Shown: positions 1-7,351, counted from the first letter of the stretch. The stretch: DNA of 10,010 bases from an uncultured Porphyromonas sp. (GCA_945875135.1 CAMCJO010000047.1:1-10010), one strand, 5' to 3'. A program made the numbers and translations. Notes: generated by a model not told the origin, from the sequence alone.

Positions 1-57
1 GTAGGTGTTGGTGTTGGTGTCGGTGTAGGCGTTGGTGTCGGAGTAGGTTCCGGTGTA
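1..57. repeat. Hexamer-type tandem repeat coding for Pro-Thr
   Basis: On the plus strand the edge is built from variants of GGTGTN with period 6 (GGTGTT, GGTGTC, GGTGTA, GGCGTT, GGAGTA). On the minus strand these are the Pro-Thr codons of the lipoprotein. Third codon positions differ between units, so it is not a pure microsatellite, but it is repetitive enough to change length by recombination or slippage in steps of two residues without breaking the frame. Confidence 0.75.
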
Positions 58-131
58 GGACAGTCTGACTGGCAGGCATTAAGTCCTAGGAGGATAGCTA
101 CAAGAGCTAGAGTCGAAAGGATCTTTTTCAT
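1..131 (-). CDS. Lipoprotein with Pro-Thr repeat linker, N-terminal part only
   Basis: The gene starts at an ATG whose complement is at 129-131 and runs off the left edge, so only the first 43 codons are visible. The protein begins MKKILSTLALVAILLGLNAC, a classic lipoprotein signal: two lysines, a hydrophobic core, and an LNAC lipobox with the acylated cysteine at residue 20. After QSDC the chain becomes an alternating Pro-Thr run (from about residue 25 to the edge), with one Glu near its start. Such a run would act as an extended, stiff tether between the lipid anchor and a later domain. I infer an envelope lipoprotein, possibly surface exposed; the downstream domain that would define its function lies outside the window. 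It is transcribed away from the iron-sulfur gene at 331. The call as a lipoprotein is secure; function is unknown. Confidence 0.85.
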   Translation of the reverse strand, partial: MKKILSTLALVAILLGLNACQSDCPTPEPTPTPTPTPTPTPTP

Positions 132-207
132 AGCTGTAATGTGTTTAAGTGTACTAATGTGAGAAGTCTTAGGACGCAAATCGTCACTAGTGAAACTTCC
201 TTTACCA

Positions 208-215
208 CAAAGGTA
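208..215 (-). promoter_or_regulatory. Candidate -7 box for the lipoprotein gene
   Basis: The plus strand reads CAAAGGTA, that is TACCTTTG on the minus strand, an exact match to the Bacteroidota -7 consensus TAnnTTTG. No good TTTG -33 element is visible at the expected spacing, so this is only a moderate call. Confidence 0.45.
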
Positions 216-298
216 GCAAAAAAACTATAAGCGTCCACTTCTTGTGCACTTGTTTATTTTGCAAATCTCACATGTGCGGTCGTTAGTACGCGAATGGT

Positions 299-306
299 TA
301 ACTTTG
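299..306 (+). promoter_or_regulatory. Candidate -7 box for the FrhB-like gene
   Basis: TAACTTTG matches the Bacteroidota -7 consensus TAnnTTTG exactly and lies 24 bases before the ATG at 331. A weak TGTG at 273-276 could serve as the -33 element. The resulting leader would be roughly 20 nt, as with the other plus-strand promoters in this window. Confidence 0.6.
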
Positions 307-330
307 CACTGCACTAGAGACTGAGACACG

Positions 331-1509
331 ATGATACAGATAGAGGACAAGCGGCGCTGCTGTGGCTGCGAAGCGTGCCGACAGGTATGCCCCAAGGGGT
401 GCATACGGCTGGAGCGCGACGAGGAGGGCTTTGGCTATCCGATCGTCGATGCCGATCGTTGCATCGAGTGCCATAAGTGTGAGCGGGTCTGCCCCTTTAT
501 GAAGCTGGACGCGCCGCGTGAGCCTCAGGCTGTCTATGCCGCATGTGCTACTGACGAAGGGCTCCGCAAGGCGAGTTCGTCGGGAGGACTCTTTACGCTC
601 CTTGCTGAGGAGACGCTACGACGTGGGGGCGTGGTCTTTGGGGCGCGCTTTGATGAGACCTGGGGCGTCTGTCACGACTATACGGAGACGGTGGAGGGGC
701 TGGCTCCCTTTAGGGGTAGTAAGTATCTGCAGAGCCGTATCGGAGAGAGCTATCGGCAGGCGGAGCAGTTTCTCAAAGAGGGGCGACTGGTCCTCTTCAC
801 AGGGACGCCCTGTCAGATCAAAGGGCTGGTCCACTACCTCGGACGTACCTACGAAAACTTGACGACGGTCGATGTGGTCTGCCACGGCGTGCCATCCCCG
901 ATGGTGTGGCAAAGGTACCTGACGACACTGCGAGCAGGGCAGGGAGAGATCACGGGGATCTCCTTTCGCGATAAATCGCTCTCGGGCTGGCGACGCTATG
1001 ACTTTGTGGCACAAAGCACTGGAGGGGGCGGCGTGCGACAGTTTTACGGAGACAATATCTATATGCGTGGCTTCCTGCACGACCTCTACTTGCGTCCCAG
1101 TTGCTACGCCTGCATGGCGAAAGGGGGCCGCAGTCAGAGCGACCTGACGCTGGGCGACTACTGGGGCGTGGAGCGCACCTGCCCCGACCTAGATCGTGCG
1201 CTAGACGAGGACAAAGGGACGAGTGTCGTAATGATCCACAGCGAGCGAGGGCGAAGCCTGCTAGAGGGGCTACCATGTCGCTATCAGGAAACGACCTATG
1301 CGAGTGTCGTGGCGGGCAATCCTGCTATCGAGCACACGGCGACAGAGCCTCCGAAGCGGCAGCTCTTCTTCGAGCAAATCAATGCAGAGCCATTAGATTC
1401 GTTGATCGCTCGTCTCACAACGATACCGCTCCACAAACGTCTCTGGCGTCAGCTGCACCACCGAGCTCATCGCATCAAGATGCGCCTCCGCCGACTCGTA
1501 AGAGGCTAA
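331..1509 (+). CDS. FrhB/FdhB-like dicluster [4Fe-4S] oxidoreductase
   Basis: The 392-residue protein resembles the coenzyme F420 hydrogenase/dehydrogenase beta-subunit family. The N-terminus is a two-cluster ferredoxin domain: C10-x2-C13-x2-C16-x3-C20-P and C44-x2-C47-x2-C50-x3-C54-P. The FrhB_FdhB N and C regions follow, with SSSGG at 82-86, GTPCQ at 158-162, VVCHGVPSP at 182-190, and near the C-terminus RPSCYAC at 255-261 followed by SDLTLGDYWG at 270-279. Characterised relatives bind FAD plus iron-sulfur clusters and pass electrons to a deazaflavin or other acceptor. Bacteroidota are not known to make F420, so the substrate here is unknown. Bacteroidota homologues often lie in polysaccharide loci; this one does not, and has its own promoter. 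The last 25 residues are rich in Arg, His and Lys. The start at 331 leaves nine residues before the first cysteine, which is normal. Family is confident; reaction is not. Confidence 0.85.
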   Translation: MIQIEDKRRCCGCEACRQVCPKGCIRLERDEEGFGYPIVDADRCIECHKCERVCPFMKLDAPREPQAVYAACATDEGLRKASSSGGLFTLLAEETLRRGGVVFGARFDETWGVCHDYTETVEGLAPFRGSKYLQSRIGESYRQAEQFLKEGRLVLFTGTPCQIKGLVHYLGRTYENLTTVDVVCHGVPSPMVWQRYLTTLRAGQGEITGISFRDKSLSGWRRYDFVAQSTGGGGVRQFYGDNIYMRGFLHDLYLRPSCYACMAKGGRSQSDLTLGDYWGVERTCPDLDRALDEDKGTSVVMIHSERGRSLLEGLPCRYQETTYASVVAGNPAIEHTATEPPKRQLFFEQINAEPLDSLIARLTTIPLHKRLWRQLHHRAHRIKMRLRRLVRG

Positions 1510-1575
1510 TCGGAGCCATCGGAGCTATCAGAGTCATCGGAGCTGTTGGAGGGCTATCGGAGGGCCTCGGAGCTC
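1510..1575. repeat. Degenerate 9-bp tandem repeat, about seven units
   Basis: Just after the stop codon at 1507-1509 the sequence runs as 9-mers: TCGGAGCCA, TCGGAGCTA, TCAGAGTCA, TCGGAGCTG, TTGGAGGGC, then (after TA) TCGGAGGGC and (after C) TCGGAGCTC. The first five units are contiguous and in phase; the last two are offset by small insertions. It lies in the 142-bp gap before the SulP gene. No reading frame with a credible start or family match uses it. Its role is unknown. Confidence 0.7.
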
Positions 1576-1614
1576 TAACCTCTAGCTTCTAATCTTTAAT
1601 CCCCTCTAATTTCG

Positions 1615-1622
1615 TATCTTTG
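1615..1622 (+). promoter_or_regulatory. Candidate -7 box for the SulP gene
   Basis: TATCTTTG is a full match to the Bacteroidota -7 consensus, 29 bases before the ATG at 1652. A TTTA at 1595-1598 is a possible but close-spaced -33 element. The leader would be about 22 nt with no Shine-Dalgarno sequence. Confidence 0.65.
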
Positions 1623-1651
1623 TAGCAGTACCAACCATTTTTCTTACGCTT

Positions 1652-3346
1652 ATGTCTATCATGAAGGGACTCGTGCCTGAGTTTTTTCTCTCTCTACGTG
1701 GTTATTCACGACAAGACTTTCTCAAGGATCTCACAGCGGGTATCATCGTTGGCGTGGTCGCCCTGCCGCTAGCTATCGCCTTCGGTATCGCCAGTGGGGT
1801 CTCGCCGACGGAGGGCTTGCTGACGGCTATCATCGGTGGCTTCCTCGTCTCGCTACTGGGCGGTAGCAAGGTGCAGATAGGGGGACCGACGGGTGCTTTC
1901 ATCGTGATCGTCTATGGGATCATTCAGCAGCACGGTTTGGACGGGCTAGCCATTGCGACGATCATGGCGGGCTTGCTCCTGATGTTGCTGGGCTTCTTGC
2001 GCTTGGGCGGGCTGGTGCGCTTCATTCCTTATCCGATCATCGTGGGCTTTACGGCGGGTATCGCGGTGACCATCTTCACGACGCAGATCGCAGATCTCTT
2101 CGGGCTACAGATCGAGTCGATGCCGGGAGACTTCATCGGCAAGTGGCAGGTGCTGATCGCCAACTTTGCGACGGCGTCATGGATCCCCTTTGCCTTTGCG
2201 GTCGGCACGATACTGATCATCTGGCTTTTGCCTAAGGTTAATGCGAAGATCCCAAGCACGCTGGTGGCGCTGGTGCTGCTCACGCTGGTGAGCTTTGGTC
2301 TCCAGCAGTTGGGCTACCTCAGACCGGAGAATATCGGGGACAACTATACGATAGAGCGTGCGTTGCCGACTTTCGTCATGCCTACGATCACGCTGGAGCG
2401 TATCGTGGCACTCTTCCCCTCTGCCCTGACGATTATGTTGCTGGGCGCGATGGAGAGCCTGCTCTCGGCATCGGTGGCGGATGGTGTGATTGGGGCGAAG
2501 CACAACCCTGACAGCGAATTGATCGGTCAGGGGGTGGCTAATGTGGTGGTGCCTTTCTTCGGAGGGATCCCGGTGACAGGGGCTATCGCTCGTACGATGA
2601 CCAATATCAATAGCGGTGGGCGGACTCCCATGGCGGGAGTCATCCATGCGGTGGTGCTCCTGCTGATCATGCTCCTGCTCTCGCCGCTGACGGCGCATAT
2701 CCCGATGGCGGTGCTGGCGGGTGTGCTGGTGGTGGTCTCTTATAATATGAGTGGCTGGCGATCGTTTGTCTCGATTTTTAAGGGGCCACGAGGGGATACG
2801 GCCATTCTGCTGGTGACCTTCCTGCTGACGGTACTAACGGACCTGACGGTGGCTATCGGGGTGGGTATGCTGCTGGCGATTGCGTTGCTCTTCCGTCGCA
2901 TCCTCGATGTGAGCTCTGTGGAGCAGATCGGCGTGGGTGAGATCACGGACGAGCCACTGGCTGATGAAAATGTAGAGCTCCCGTCTCGAGTGGAGGTTTA
3001 CGAGGTAGAGGGCCCGTTTTTCTTTGGCATTGCCAATAAGTTTGAGGAGGTGATGGTAACGGTTCACGATCATCCGGAGGTACGAATCATCCGTATGCGT
3101 CGCGTGCCATTCATCGATAGCACGGGGCTGTACAATCTGCAGATGGTCCTGTCGCGACAGCGTAGGCGTGGCGTGCATGTCGTGCTGAGTGGCGTGCGTC
3201 CTGCGGTCTATACGCATCTGGAGCAGACGGGGATCATCGATCAGGTGGGACGGGAGAATGTGCTGCCGACATTTGCTGAGGCGCAGAAGCGTGCCTTGGC
3301 ACTCTACGAGGAGATCACTGAGGCTGTGGGCAAATCTCAGAAATAG
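1652..3346 (+). CDS. SulP-family anion transporter with C-terminal STAS domain
   Basis: This 564-residue inner-membrane protein belongs to the SulP (SLC26-like) family, which moves sulfate, bicarbonate or other anions, often with Na+ or H+. The membrane domain spans about residues 25-415. It opens with DLTAGIIVGVVALPLAIAFG (26-45), then has GGPTGAF (77-83), the FIPYPIIVGFTAGIA stretch (124-138), the conserved GAMESLLSA (265-273), and PVTGAIARTMTNI (307-319) before GGRTP (322-326). A cytosolic STAS domain covers about 446-548, with FIDSTG at 487-492, including the conserved Ser490 that is phosphorylated in some STAS proteins. Length is typical. The GAMESLLSA/VADG/KHNPDSELIGQG region resembles bicarbonate carriers such as BicA, but substrate cannot be assigned from sequence. 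The start is ATG 1652, with a second Met at codon 4. The gene ends 34 bases before the next start and has no terminator of its own, so read-through into the next gene is likely. Confidence 0.92.
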   Translation: MSIMKGLVPEFFLSLRGYSRQDFLKDLTAGIIVGVVALPLAIAFGIASGVSPTEGLLTAIIGGFLVSLLGGSKVQIGGPTGAFIVIVYGIIQQHGLDGLAIATIMAGLLLMLLGFLRLGGLVRFIPYPIIVGFTAGIAVTIFTTQIADLFGLQIESMPGDFIGKWQVLIANFATASWIPFAFAVGTILIIWLLPKVNAKIPSTLVALVLLTLVSFGLQQLGYLRPENIGDNYTIERALPTFVMPTITLERIVALFPSALTIMLLGAMESLLSASVADGVIGAKHNPDSELIGQGVANVVVPFFGGIPVTGAIARTMTNINSGGRTPMAGVIHAVVLLLIMLLLSPLTAHIPMAVLAGVLVVVSYNMSGWRSFVSIFKGPRGDTAILLVTFLLTVLTDLTVAIGVGMLLAIALLFRRILDVSSVEQIGVGEITDEPLADENVELPSRVEVYEVEGPFFFGIANKFEEVMVTVHDHPEVRIIRMRRVPFIDSTGLYNLQMVLSRQRRRGVHVVLSGVRPAVYTHLEQTGIIDQVGRENVLPTFAEAQKRALALYEEITEAVGKSQK

Positions 3347-3349
3347 TAT

Positions 3350-3357
3350 TAACTTTG
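3350..3357 (+). promoter_or_regulatory. Candidate -7 box for the 3381 gene
   Basis: TAACTTTG is an exact -7 consensus match lying three bases after the SulP stop and 23 bases before the next ATG. A TGTG at 3325-3328, inside the SulP coding end, is a weak -33 candidate. It would let the small barrel protein be made independently of the transporter. Confidence 0.55.
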
Positions 3358-3380
3358 GGGCATAACTCAAAGACATTACT

Positions 3381-4001
3381 ATGATGACAGAACGACTGAC
3401 ACGGCTGATCCTTAGCACGATCCTACTAGCACTAAGCTCCCTCGGGCTAGCTGCTCAGGAGGTCGTGGTGCCTGGAGAGCCTGAGCCTCCGACGCCCGAA
3501 AAGCGCAACGAAGTACGACTGAACCTCTACGCGTCGATACCTTATCAGGCTGTGGCGCTGGAGTATGAGCGTGCTGTGGCACTAGATGTGGGTGTCGGGA
3601 TTATGGCGAGTGCTTATTTTGGGGGAGATCGATTTAACGTCATCTTTTTTCCTACAGCGGGCGTGATGCCTTATGGTCGCTGGTACTTTGGGGGCGTTTT
3701 GTTTTCTATGAAAAAGCCTAATGCGGGCTTTTTTCTAGAGGCTAATAGCTCGATCGCTTACAACGATAACCTGCGCAATGTGCACTATGAATACTCCCCG
3801 GAAACGGGAAAGAGGGAGAAGCAAATCGAAGAGCGGCGCGGTATCTCGTGGGGCATCGGCCTAGGCGGTGGCTTCAAGCTGGTCACGCGTAGCAACTGGA
3901 GCGGTGAGATAAGCTGCCGTCTGGGACGTAATATCGTGAAGGTGAGTAAGTGGAACGTTGCTTACATATACCCTGCGATCTCGGTGGGGTACCGCTTCTA
4001 G
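3381..4001 (+). CDS. Secreted, probable outer-membrane beta-barrel protein
   Basis: The 206-residue protein has a clear Sec signal peptide: Arg5 and Arg8, a hydrophobic run at 9-24, and a likely cut after Ala25 before QEVVV. A short proline-rich stretch (PGEPEPPTPEK, 31-41) leads into the body. The body alternates polar and hydrophobic residues in strand-like segments (for example VRLNLYASI at 45-53, AVALEYERAV at 57-66, VGVGIMASAYF at 71-81). It is rich in Gly, Tyr and Phe and ends in GYRF, with a C-terminal aromatic typical of Bacteroidota outer-membrane barrels. The size suits an eight-stranded barrel. It loosely resembles the DUF3575-type barrel proteins, but I cannot confirm the family and give no function. 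Met2 is an equally good start. It is the last rightward gene before the shared terminator. Confidence 0.75.
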   Translation: MMTERLTRLILSTILLALSSLGLAAQEVVVPGEPEPPTPEKRNEVRLNLYASIPYQAVALEYERAVALDVGVGIMASAYFGGDRFNVIFFPTAGVMPYGRWYFGGVLFSMKKPNAGFFLEANSSIAYNDNLRNVHYEYSPETGKREKQIEERRGISWGIGLGGGFKLVTRSNWSGEISCRLGRNIVKVSKWNVAYIYPAISVGYRF

Positions 4002-4027
4002 CGAGTGTCAAGCTTTGGACGAAACAA

Positions 4028-4065
4028 AAAAGGTTCTAACCTCTCTTGTGAGGCTAGAACCTTTT
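4028..4065. terminator. Bidirectional hairpin terminator between convergent genes
   Basis: AAAAGGTTCTA (4028-4038) pairs with TAGAACCTTTT (4055-4065), then after one A-C mismatch CCTC (4040-4043) pairs with GAGG (4050-4053), leaving a six-base loop. The A-run on one side and T-run on the other give a U-tract in either direction, so it can end both the barrel-protein transcript from the left and the rlmN transcript from the right. It sits 27 bases past the 4001 stop and 36 bases past the rlmN stop. Confidence 0.9.
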
Positions 4066-4100
4066 GTCATAATGGGACTGTTGACTTTTGCAACAGGCTC

Positions 4101-5126
4101 TTATGCGCCTTGTTGCTCTTGGGTGCTGAGCATACCGCAGGCGGCGCTGATGTCTTCGCCACGGGAGGTGCGGATGGTGGTCGGTATGCCCGCCTCGCAG
4201 AGCCGATCGCGGAGCCACTCCATGCGGGTCATATCGGAGCTGGGCAGGTCGATGTGCGGGATGCGGTGGTAGCGGATCAGGTTGACGTGGCAGTCGAGCT
4301 GTGCGAGTAAACGCTTGAGGGCTGCGAGGTGGCGGGGCGTGTCGTTGAGCCCTGAGAAGACGATGTACTCGAAGGTGAGACGACGCTGACGGCTCCAGTC
4401 GTAGTGTCGCAGGAGTGCCACCGTGTCGGCAAGGGGCATGGCTCGCTCTACGGGCATAATGGATAAACGCTCCTCCGGCAGTGGGTTGTGCAGACTGATA
4501 GCCAGATGGCAGGTGCACTCGTCCAAGAAACGCTCCAAACCTGGGCGTAGGCCGATGGTCGAGACAGTGATGCGCTTCGGACTCATCGCTAGTCCCTGCG
4601 GATCGGTCAGACAAGTGATCACTTGCAGGAGCGTGTCTATATTGTCCATCGGCTCTCCCATCCCCATGAAAACGATGTTTGTCAGTTCATTGACCTCAGG
4701 CACGGAGAGGATTTGGTTGAGGATTTCGCTCGCCGAGAGGTTAGCACCGAAGCCTTGCTTGCCCGTCATGCAGAAGAGGCAGTTCATCTTGCAGCCTCGC
4801 TGTGACGATACGCAGAGCGTGGCGCGGTCTCCCTCGGGGATCATGACCGTCTCAACGAAGCCCCCACCAGCGGCAAAGAGGTACTTGACCGTGCCGTCTC
4901 GTGAAGTCTGCTGAAGATGAGGTACCGCACGGCCTATCTCGTAGTGCGAGGCGAGCAGAGCGCGCGCCTTCTTGCTCAGGTTCGTCATCTCGTCCCACGA
5001 GGAGACATGCTTCTGGTAGAGCCAGTCGGCGATCTGCCGTCCTGTGTATTTGGGCAGTCCTAGGCCAACGGCTAGCTCCGTGAGCTGCGCAGGCGTCTTG
5101 CCGAGGATCTGATGCGTTGCTGTCAT
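4101..5126 (-). CDS. rlmN: Dual-specificity rRNA/tRNA adenine-C2 methyltransferase RlmN
   Basis: RlmN is a radical-SAM enzyme that methylates C2 of A2503 in 23S rRNA and A37 in some tRNAs. Numbering from the chosen start (341 residues), the radical-SAM cluster is C112-x3-C116-x2-C119 in the segment GCKMNCLFCMTG. The conserved Cys105 is in LCVSSQ and the methyl-carrying Cys330 in DISAACGML. GMGEPMDN (about 155-162) and SLHNPLPEERLSIMP (about 211-225) are also family segments. I chose the ATG complemented at 5124-5126, so the protein starts MTATHQILGKTPAQL. A longer frame from 5159 adds 11 residues but overlaps the end of rnr by 20 bases, and the family's N-terminal LG-T-x-x-L motif normally sits near residue 7. 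The gene lies 13 bases after rnr and is the last gene of the cluster. Confidence 0.95.
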   Translation of the reverse strand: MTATHQILGKTPAQLTELAVGLGLPKYTGRQIADWLYQKHVSSWDEMTNLSKKARALLASHYEIGRAVPHLQQTSRDGTVKYLFAAGGGFVETVMIPEGDRATLCVSSQRGCKMNCLFCMTGKQGFGANLSASEILNQILSVPEVNELTNIVFMGMGEPMDNIDTLLQVITCLTDPQGLAMSPKRITVSTIGLRPGLERFLDECTCHLAISLHNPLPEERLSIMPVERAMPLADTVALLRHYDWSRQRRLTFEYIVFSGLNDTPRHLAALKRLLAQLDCHVNLIRYHRIPHIDLPSSDMTRMEWLRDRLCEAGIPTTIRTSRGEDISAACGMLSTQEQQGA

Positions 5127-5139
5127 GAGAGGGGGCGTA

Positions 5140-7317
5140 TCAGACGAGGTCAAAGTCAAGCTGTCGCTGCTCTAGGTCGGCACGAGTGACGCGTACGGTG
5201 ATCGGGTCGCCAAGGTTGTAGCGCTTGCCGGTGCGTCGCCCACGGAGACGGTAGTTCTTCTCGTCGTACTCGAAGTAGTCGTCCTCGAGCTTGCGGATCG
5301 GTATGAGTCCCTCGCAGTGCGACCCCTTGAGCTCCACATAAAGGCCCCACTCGGCGACCCCGCTGATGACTCCGTCGAAGACTTGTCCTATGCGAGCCTT
5401 CATATACTCGACCTGCTTGTACTTGATCGAGTCACGCTCCGCCTGCGTAGCTATCTGCTCCTGCTCGCTGCAGTGCTGGCACTGCTCCTCAAGCTTGCCC
5501 TTTGTCACAGAGCGACCACCTGCGTAGTAGCGTGTCAAGAGGCGGTGCACCATCAGGTCGGGGTAGCGACGAATGGGCGAGGTGAAGTGGGTGTAGAAGG
5601 CAAAGGAAAGTCCGTAGTGGCCGATGTTGTCTGGCGAGTACTCGGCACGGGTCATAGAGCGGATGGCGAGCGTCTCGATGAGGCTCTCCTCACGCTTGCC
5701 CTGGACGCTGTCGAGGAGCTTGTTGAAGGAGCGACTCACCTGACGATTTTCGCCACTGAGATTGACTTTGTAGCCAAACTTACCAGCAAAAGAGGCGAGC
5801 GCCATCAACTTCTCTTCGCTAGGCTGTGCGTGGACACGGTAGACGAAGTTCTTTGCCTTCTTGCCCTTGGCACGAACCTGCCCGATGTCTTCAGCAACGG
5901 TGCGATTGGCCAGAAGCATAAACTCCTCGATGAGGTGGTGCGACTCATTGTCTATCACCTCCTCGACACCCGTGGGGCGACCCTTGGGGTCTAGTACGAA
6001 GCGCACCTCTTGGCTCTGAAACTTGATCGCTCCCTCGTCAAAGCGGTGCTTGCGCAACTGCTGGGAGAGCTCGAAGAGTGGCTGAATGATCGCCTGCTGG
6101 GTGTCACTGCGTCCCTCGATCACATCCTGCGCCTCCTCGTAAGTCATGCGCTGATCGCTCCGTATCACCGTGCGACAGATGCGGTACTGCTGTACGTGCG
6201 CTGCATTGTCTAGCGTGAGGATACAGGAGTAAGCGTACTTATCCTCGTTGGGGCGTAGCGAACAGAGATTGTTGCACAGAGCCTCGGGGAGCATCGGGAT
6301 CGTGCGGTCAACGAGGTAAACGCTGGTGCCACGTGCGTAAGCCTCCTCGTCAATCTTAGAGCCCTCGGTGACGAAGTAAGAGACATCGGCGATGTGAACG
6401 CCCACCTCGTGCCGGCCGTCGCCGAGGTCACGGTAAGAGAGTGCATCGTCAAAGTCCTTAGCGTCGGCTGGGTCAATGGTGAGCGTCGGCACCTCGCGAA
6501 AGTCCTCTCGCTGTGCCAGCTGCTCTTGGGTTATCTCGCCCGAGAGTCGCTCTGCCTCGTCGATAGCAGCCTGTGGGTAGTCGTAGTCTATATTGTACTC
6601 GGTCAGTATGGCGCGCATCTCGGTGTCGTTGTCGCCCGCCTTGCCGAGAACCTTGAGGACACGCCCCGTGGGGATCTTGTCCGAGCTAGGCCACTCGGTG
6701 ATAGCCACCTCTACCTTAGAGTCTCGCTGAGCACCGTTTAGTTCGCTGAGCGGGATCAGTATATCGGTCGAGAGGGTGCGGTCTTCGGTGACGAAGATGA
6801 CCCAGTCCTTTTTGAATTCCAGTCGCCCTACGAAGGTATGCTTTGACCGCTCGATGATGTTGATCACCTCGCCCTCTAGGTCACCGCCCTGACGCTTAGC
6901 AAAGAGACGCGCCTGTACCCGGTCGCCGTTGAGCGCATGCATAGAGTTACGCTCGGCGATGAAGATGCTCTTGCCATCCTCGTCAGAGATGAATGCGTTG
7001 CGCCCGTTGGAGCGACGCTCGAAGGTGCCGAAGAGCAGAGCTCCCGAGAGATTATAGCGATAGGTGCCTGGCTTGACCCGTGTGAGCGTGTCGTCTAGCT
7101 CCAGCACCTCGAGGATGCGGCTGATGGACTGGCGCATCGGTTGCTCCGTGATGCCGAGCTGCTTGGAGACCTGCTTGTAGTTCCACGTGTGGGTTGGGTT
7201 TGTGGCAAAGAGCTTGACGACGGCTCGTGTTAGTTCGTCGAGGTTAAGCCGCTTCGCACCGGAGCGTTTGGTAGGGTTCTTCTTGGGTGTGTTTTTCTTT
7301 CTAGATGGTTTTGTCAT
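5140..7317 (-). CDS. rnr: Ribonuclease R, 3'-5' exoribonuclease
   Basis: RNase R degrades structured RNA, including defective rRNA and mRNA. With the chosen start the protein is 725 residues. The layout is a Lys-rich N-terminal tail (about 1-23), a winged-helix-like region (about 25-90, NLDELTRAVVKLF to GTYRYN), cold-shock OB folds (about 91-240), the RNB catalytic domain (about 275-605) and a C-terminal S1 domain (about 642-722). The RNB metal-binding motif DPADAKDFDD is at 282-291 and the second signature FTSPIRRYPDLMVHR at 578-592. The start is taken as the ATG complemented at 7315-7317, giving MTKPSRKKNTPKK. The longer frame from 7377 would overlap rsgA by 26 bases, and its extra 20 residues (many Thr and His) look like translated leader. 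It follows rsgA by 34 bases. Confidence 0.95.
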   Translation of the reverse strand: MTKPSRKKNTPKKNPTKRSGAKRLNLDELTRAVVKLFATNPTHTWNYKQVSKQLGITEQPMRQSISRILEVLELDDTLTRVKPGTYRYNLSGALLFGTFERRSNGRNAFISDEDGKSIFIAERNSMHALNGDRVQARLFAKRQGGDLEGEVINIIERSKHTFVGRLEFKKDWVIFVTEDRTLSTDILIPLSELNGAQRDSKVEVAITEWPSSDKIPTGRVLKVLGKAGDNDTEMRAILTEYNIDYDYPQAAIDEAERLSGEITQEQLAQREDFREVPTLTIDPADAKDFDDALSYRDLGDGRHEVGVHIADVSYFVTEGSKIDEEAYARGTSVYLVDRTIPMLPEALCNNLCSLRPNEDKYAYSCILTLDNAAHVQQYRICRTVIRSDQRMTYEEAQDVIEGRSDTQQAIIQPLFELSQQLRKHRFDEGAIKFQSQEVRFVLDPKGRPTGVEEVIDNESHHLIEEFMLLANRTVAEDIGQVRAKGKKAKNFVYRVHAQPSEEKLMALASFAGKFGYKVNLSGENRQVSRSFNKLLDSVQGKREESLIETLAIRSMTRAEYSPDNIGHYGLSFAFYTHFTSPIRRYPDLMVHRLLTRYYAGGRSVTKGKLEEQCQHCSEQEQIATQAERDSIKYKQVEYMKARIGQVFDGVISGVAEWGLYVELKGSHCEGLIPIRKLEDDYFEYDEKNYRLRGRRTGKRYNLGDPITVRVTRADLEQRQLDFDLV

Positions 7318-7351
7318 AATCGTTTGGTTAATGTGTGTATGCGTTGTGGGC

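Larger units (their letters stand above)
132..330. promoter_or_regulatory. Divergent intergenic region, lipoprotein versus FrhB-like gene
   Basis: This 199-bp AT-richer stretch separates two divergently transcribed genes and holds a candidate promoter for each (208-215 minus, 299-306 plus). The lipoprotein side would have a leader of about 70 nt, the other side a leader of about 20 nt. I see no convincing operator, riboswitch fold or small reading frame in it. Confidence 0.6.

Noticed and set aside
132..330. Riboswitch or small RNA in the divergent intergenic region
   Set aside because: No extended stems or known aptamer-like blocks are visible; the region is explained by two promoters.
1101..1592. 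Plus-strand open frame of 163 codons overlapping the iron-sulfur gene and ending in Ile-Gly-Ala repeats
   Set aside because: It lies mostly inside the well-supported FrhB-like gene in a different frame, its composition is that of a shifted frame (Arg, Ala, Ser rich), and its tail is just the 9-bp repeat.
2834..3418. Minus-strand open frame of 194 codons opposite the SulP gene
   Set aside because: It is antisense to the STAS-domain coding region, has no recognisable motif, and arises from the high GC content of the sense gene.
5317..5994. Plus-strand open frame of 225 codons opposite rnr
   Set aside because: It is the antisense of the conserved RNB and S1 region; its Leu/Val richness mirrors the sense codons and there is no promoter or family signature.
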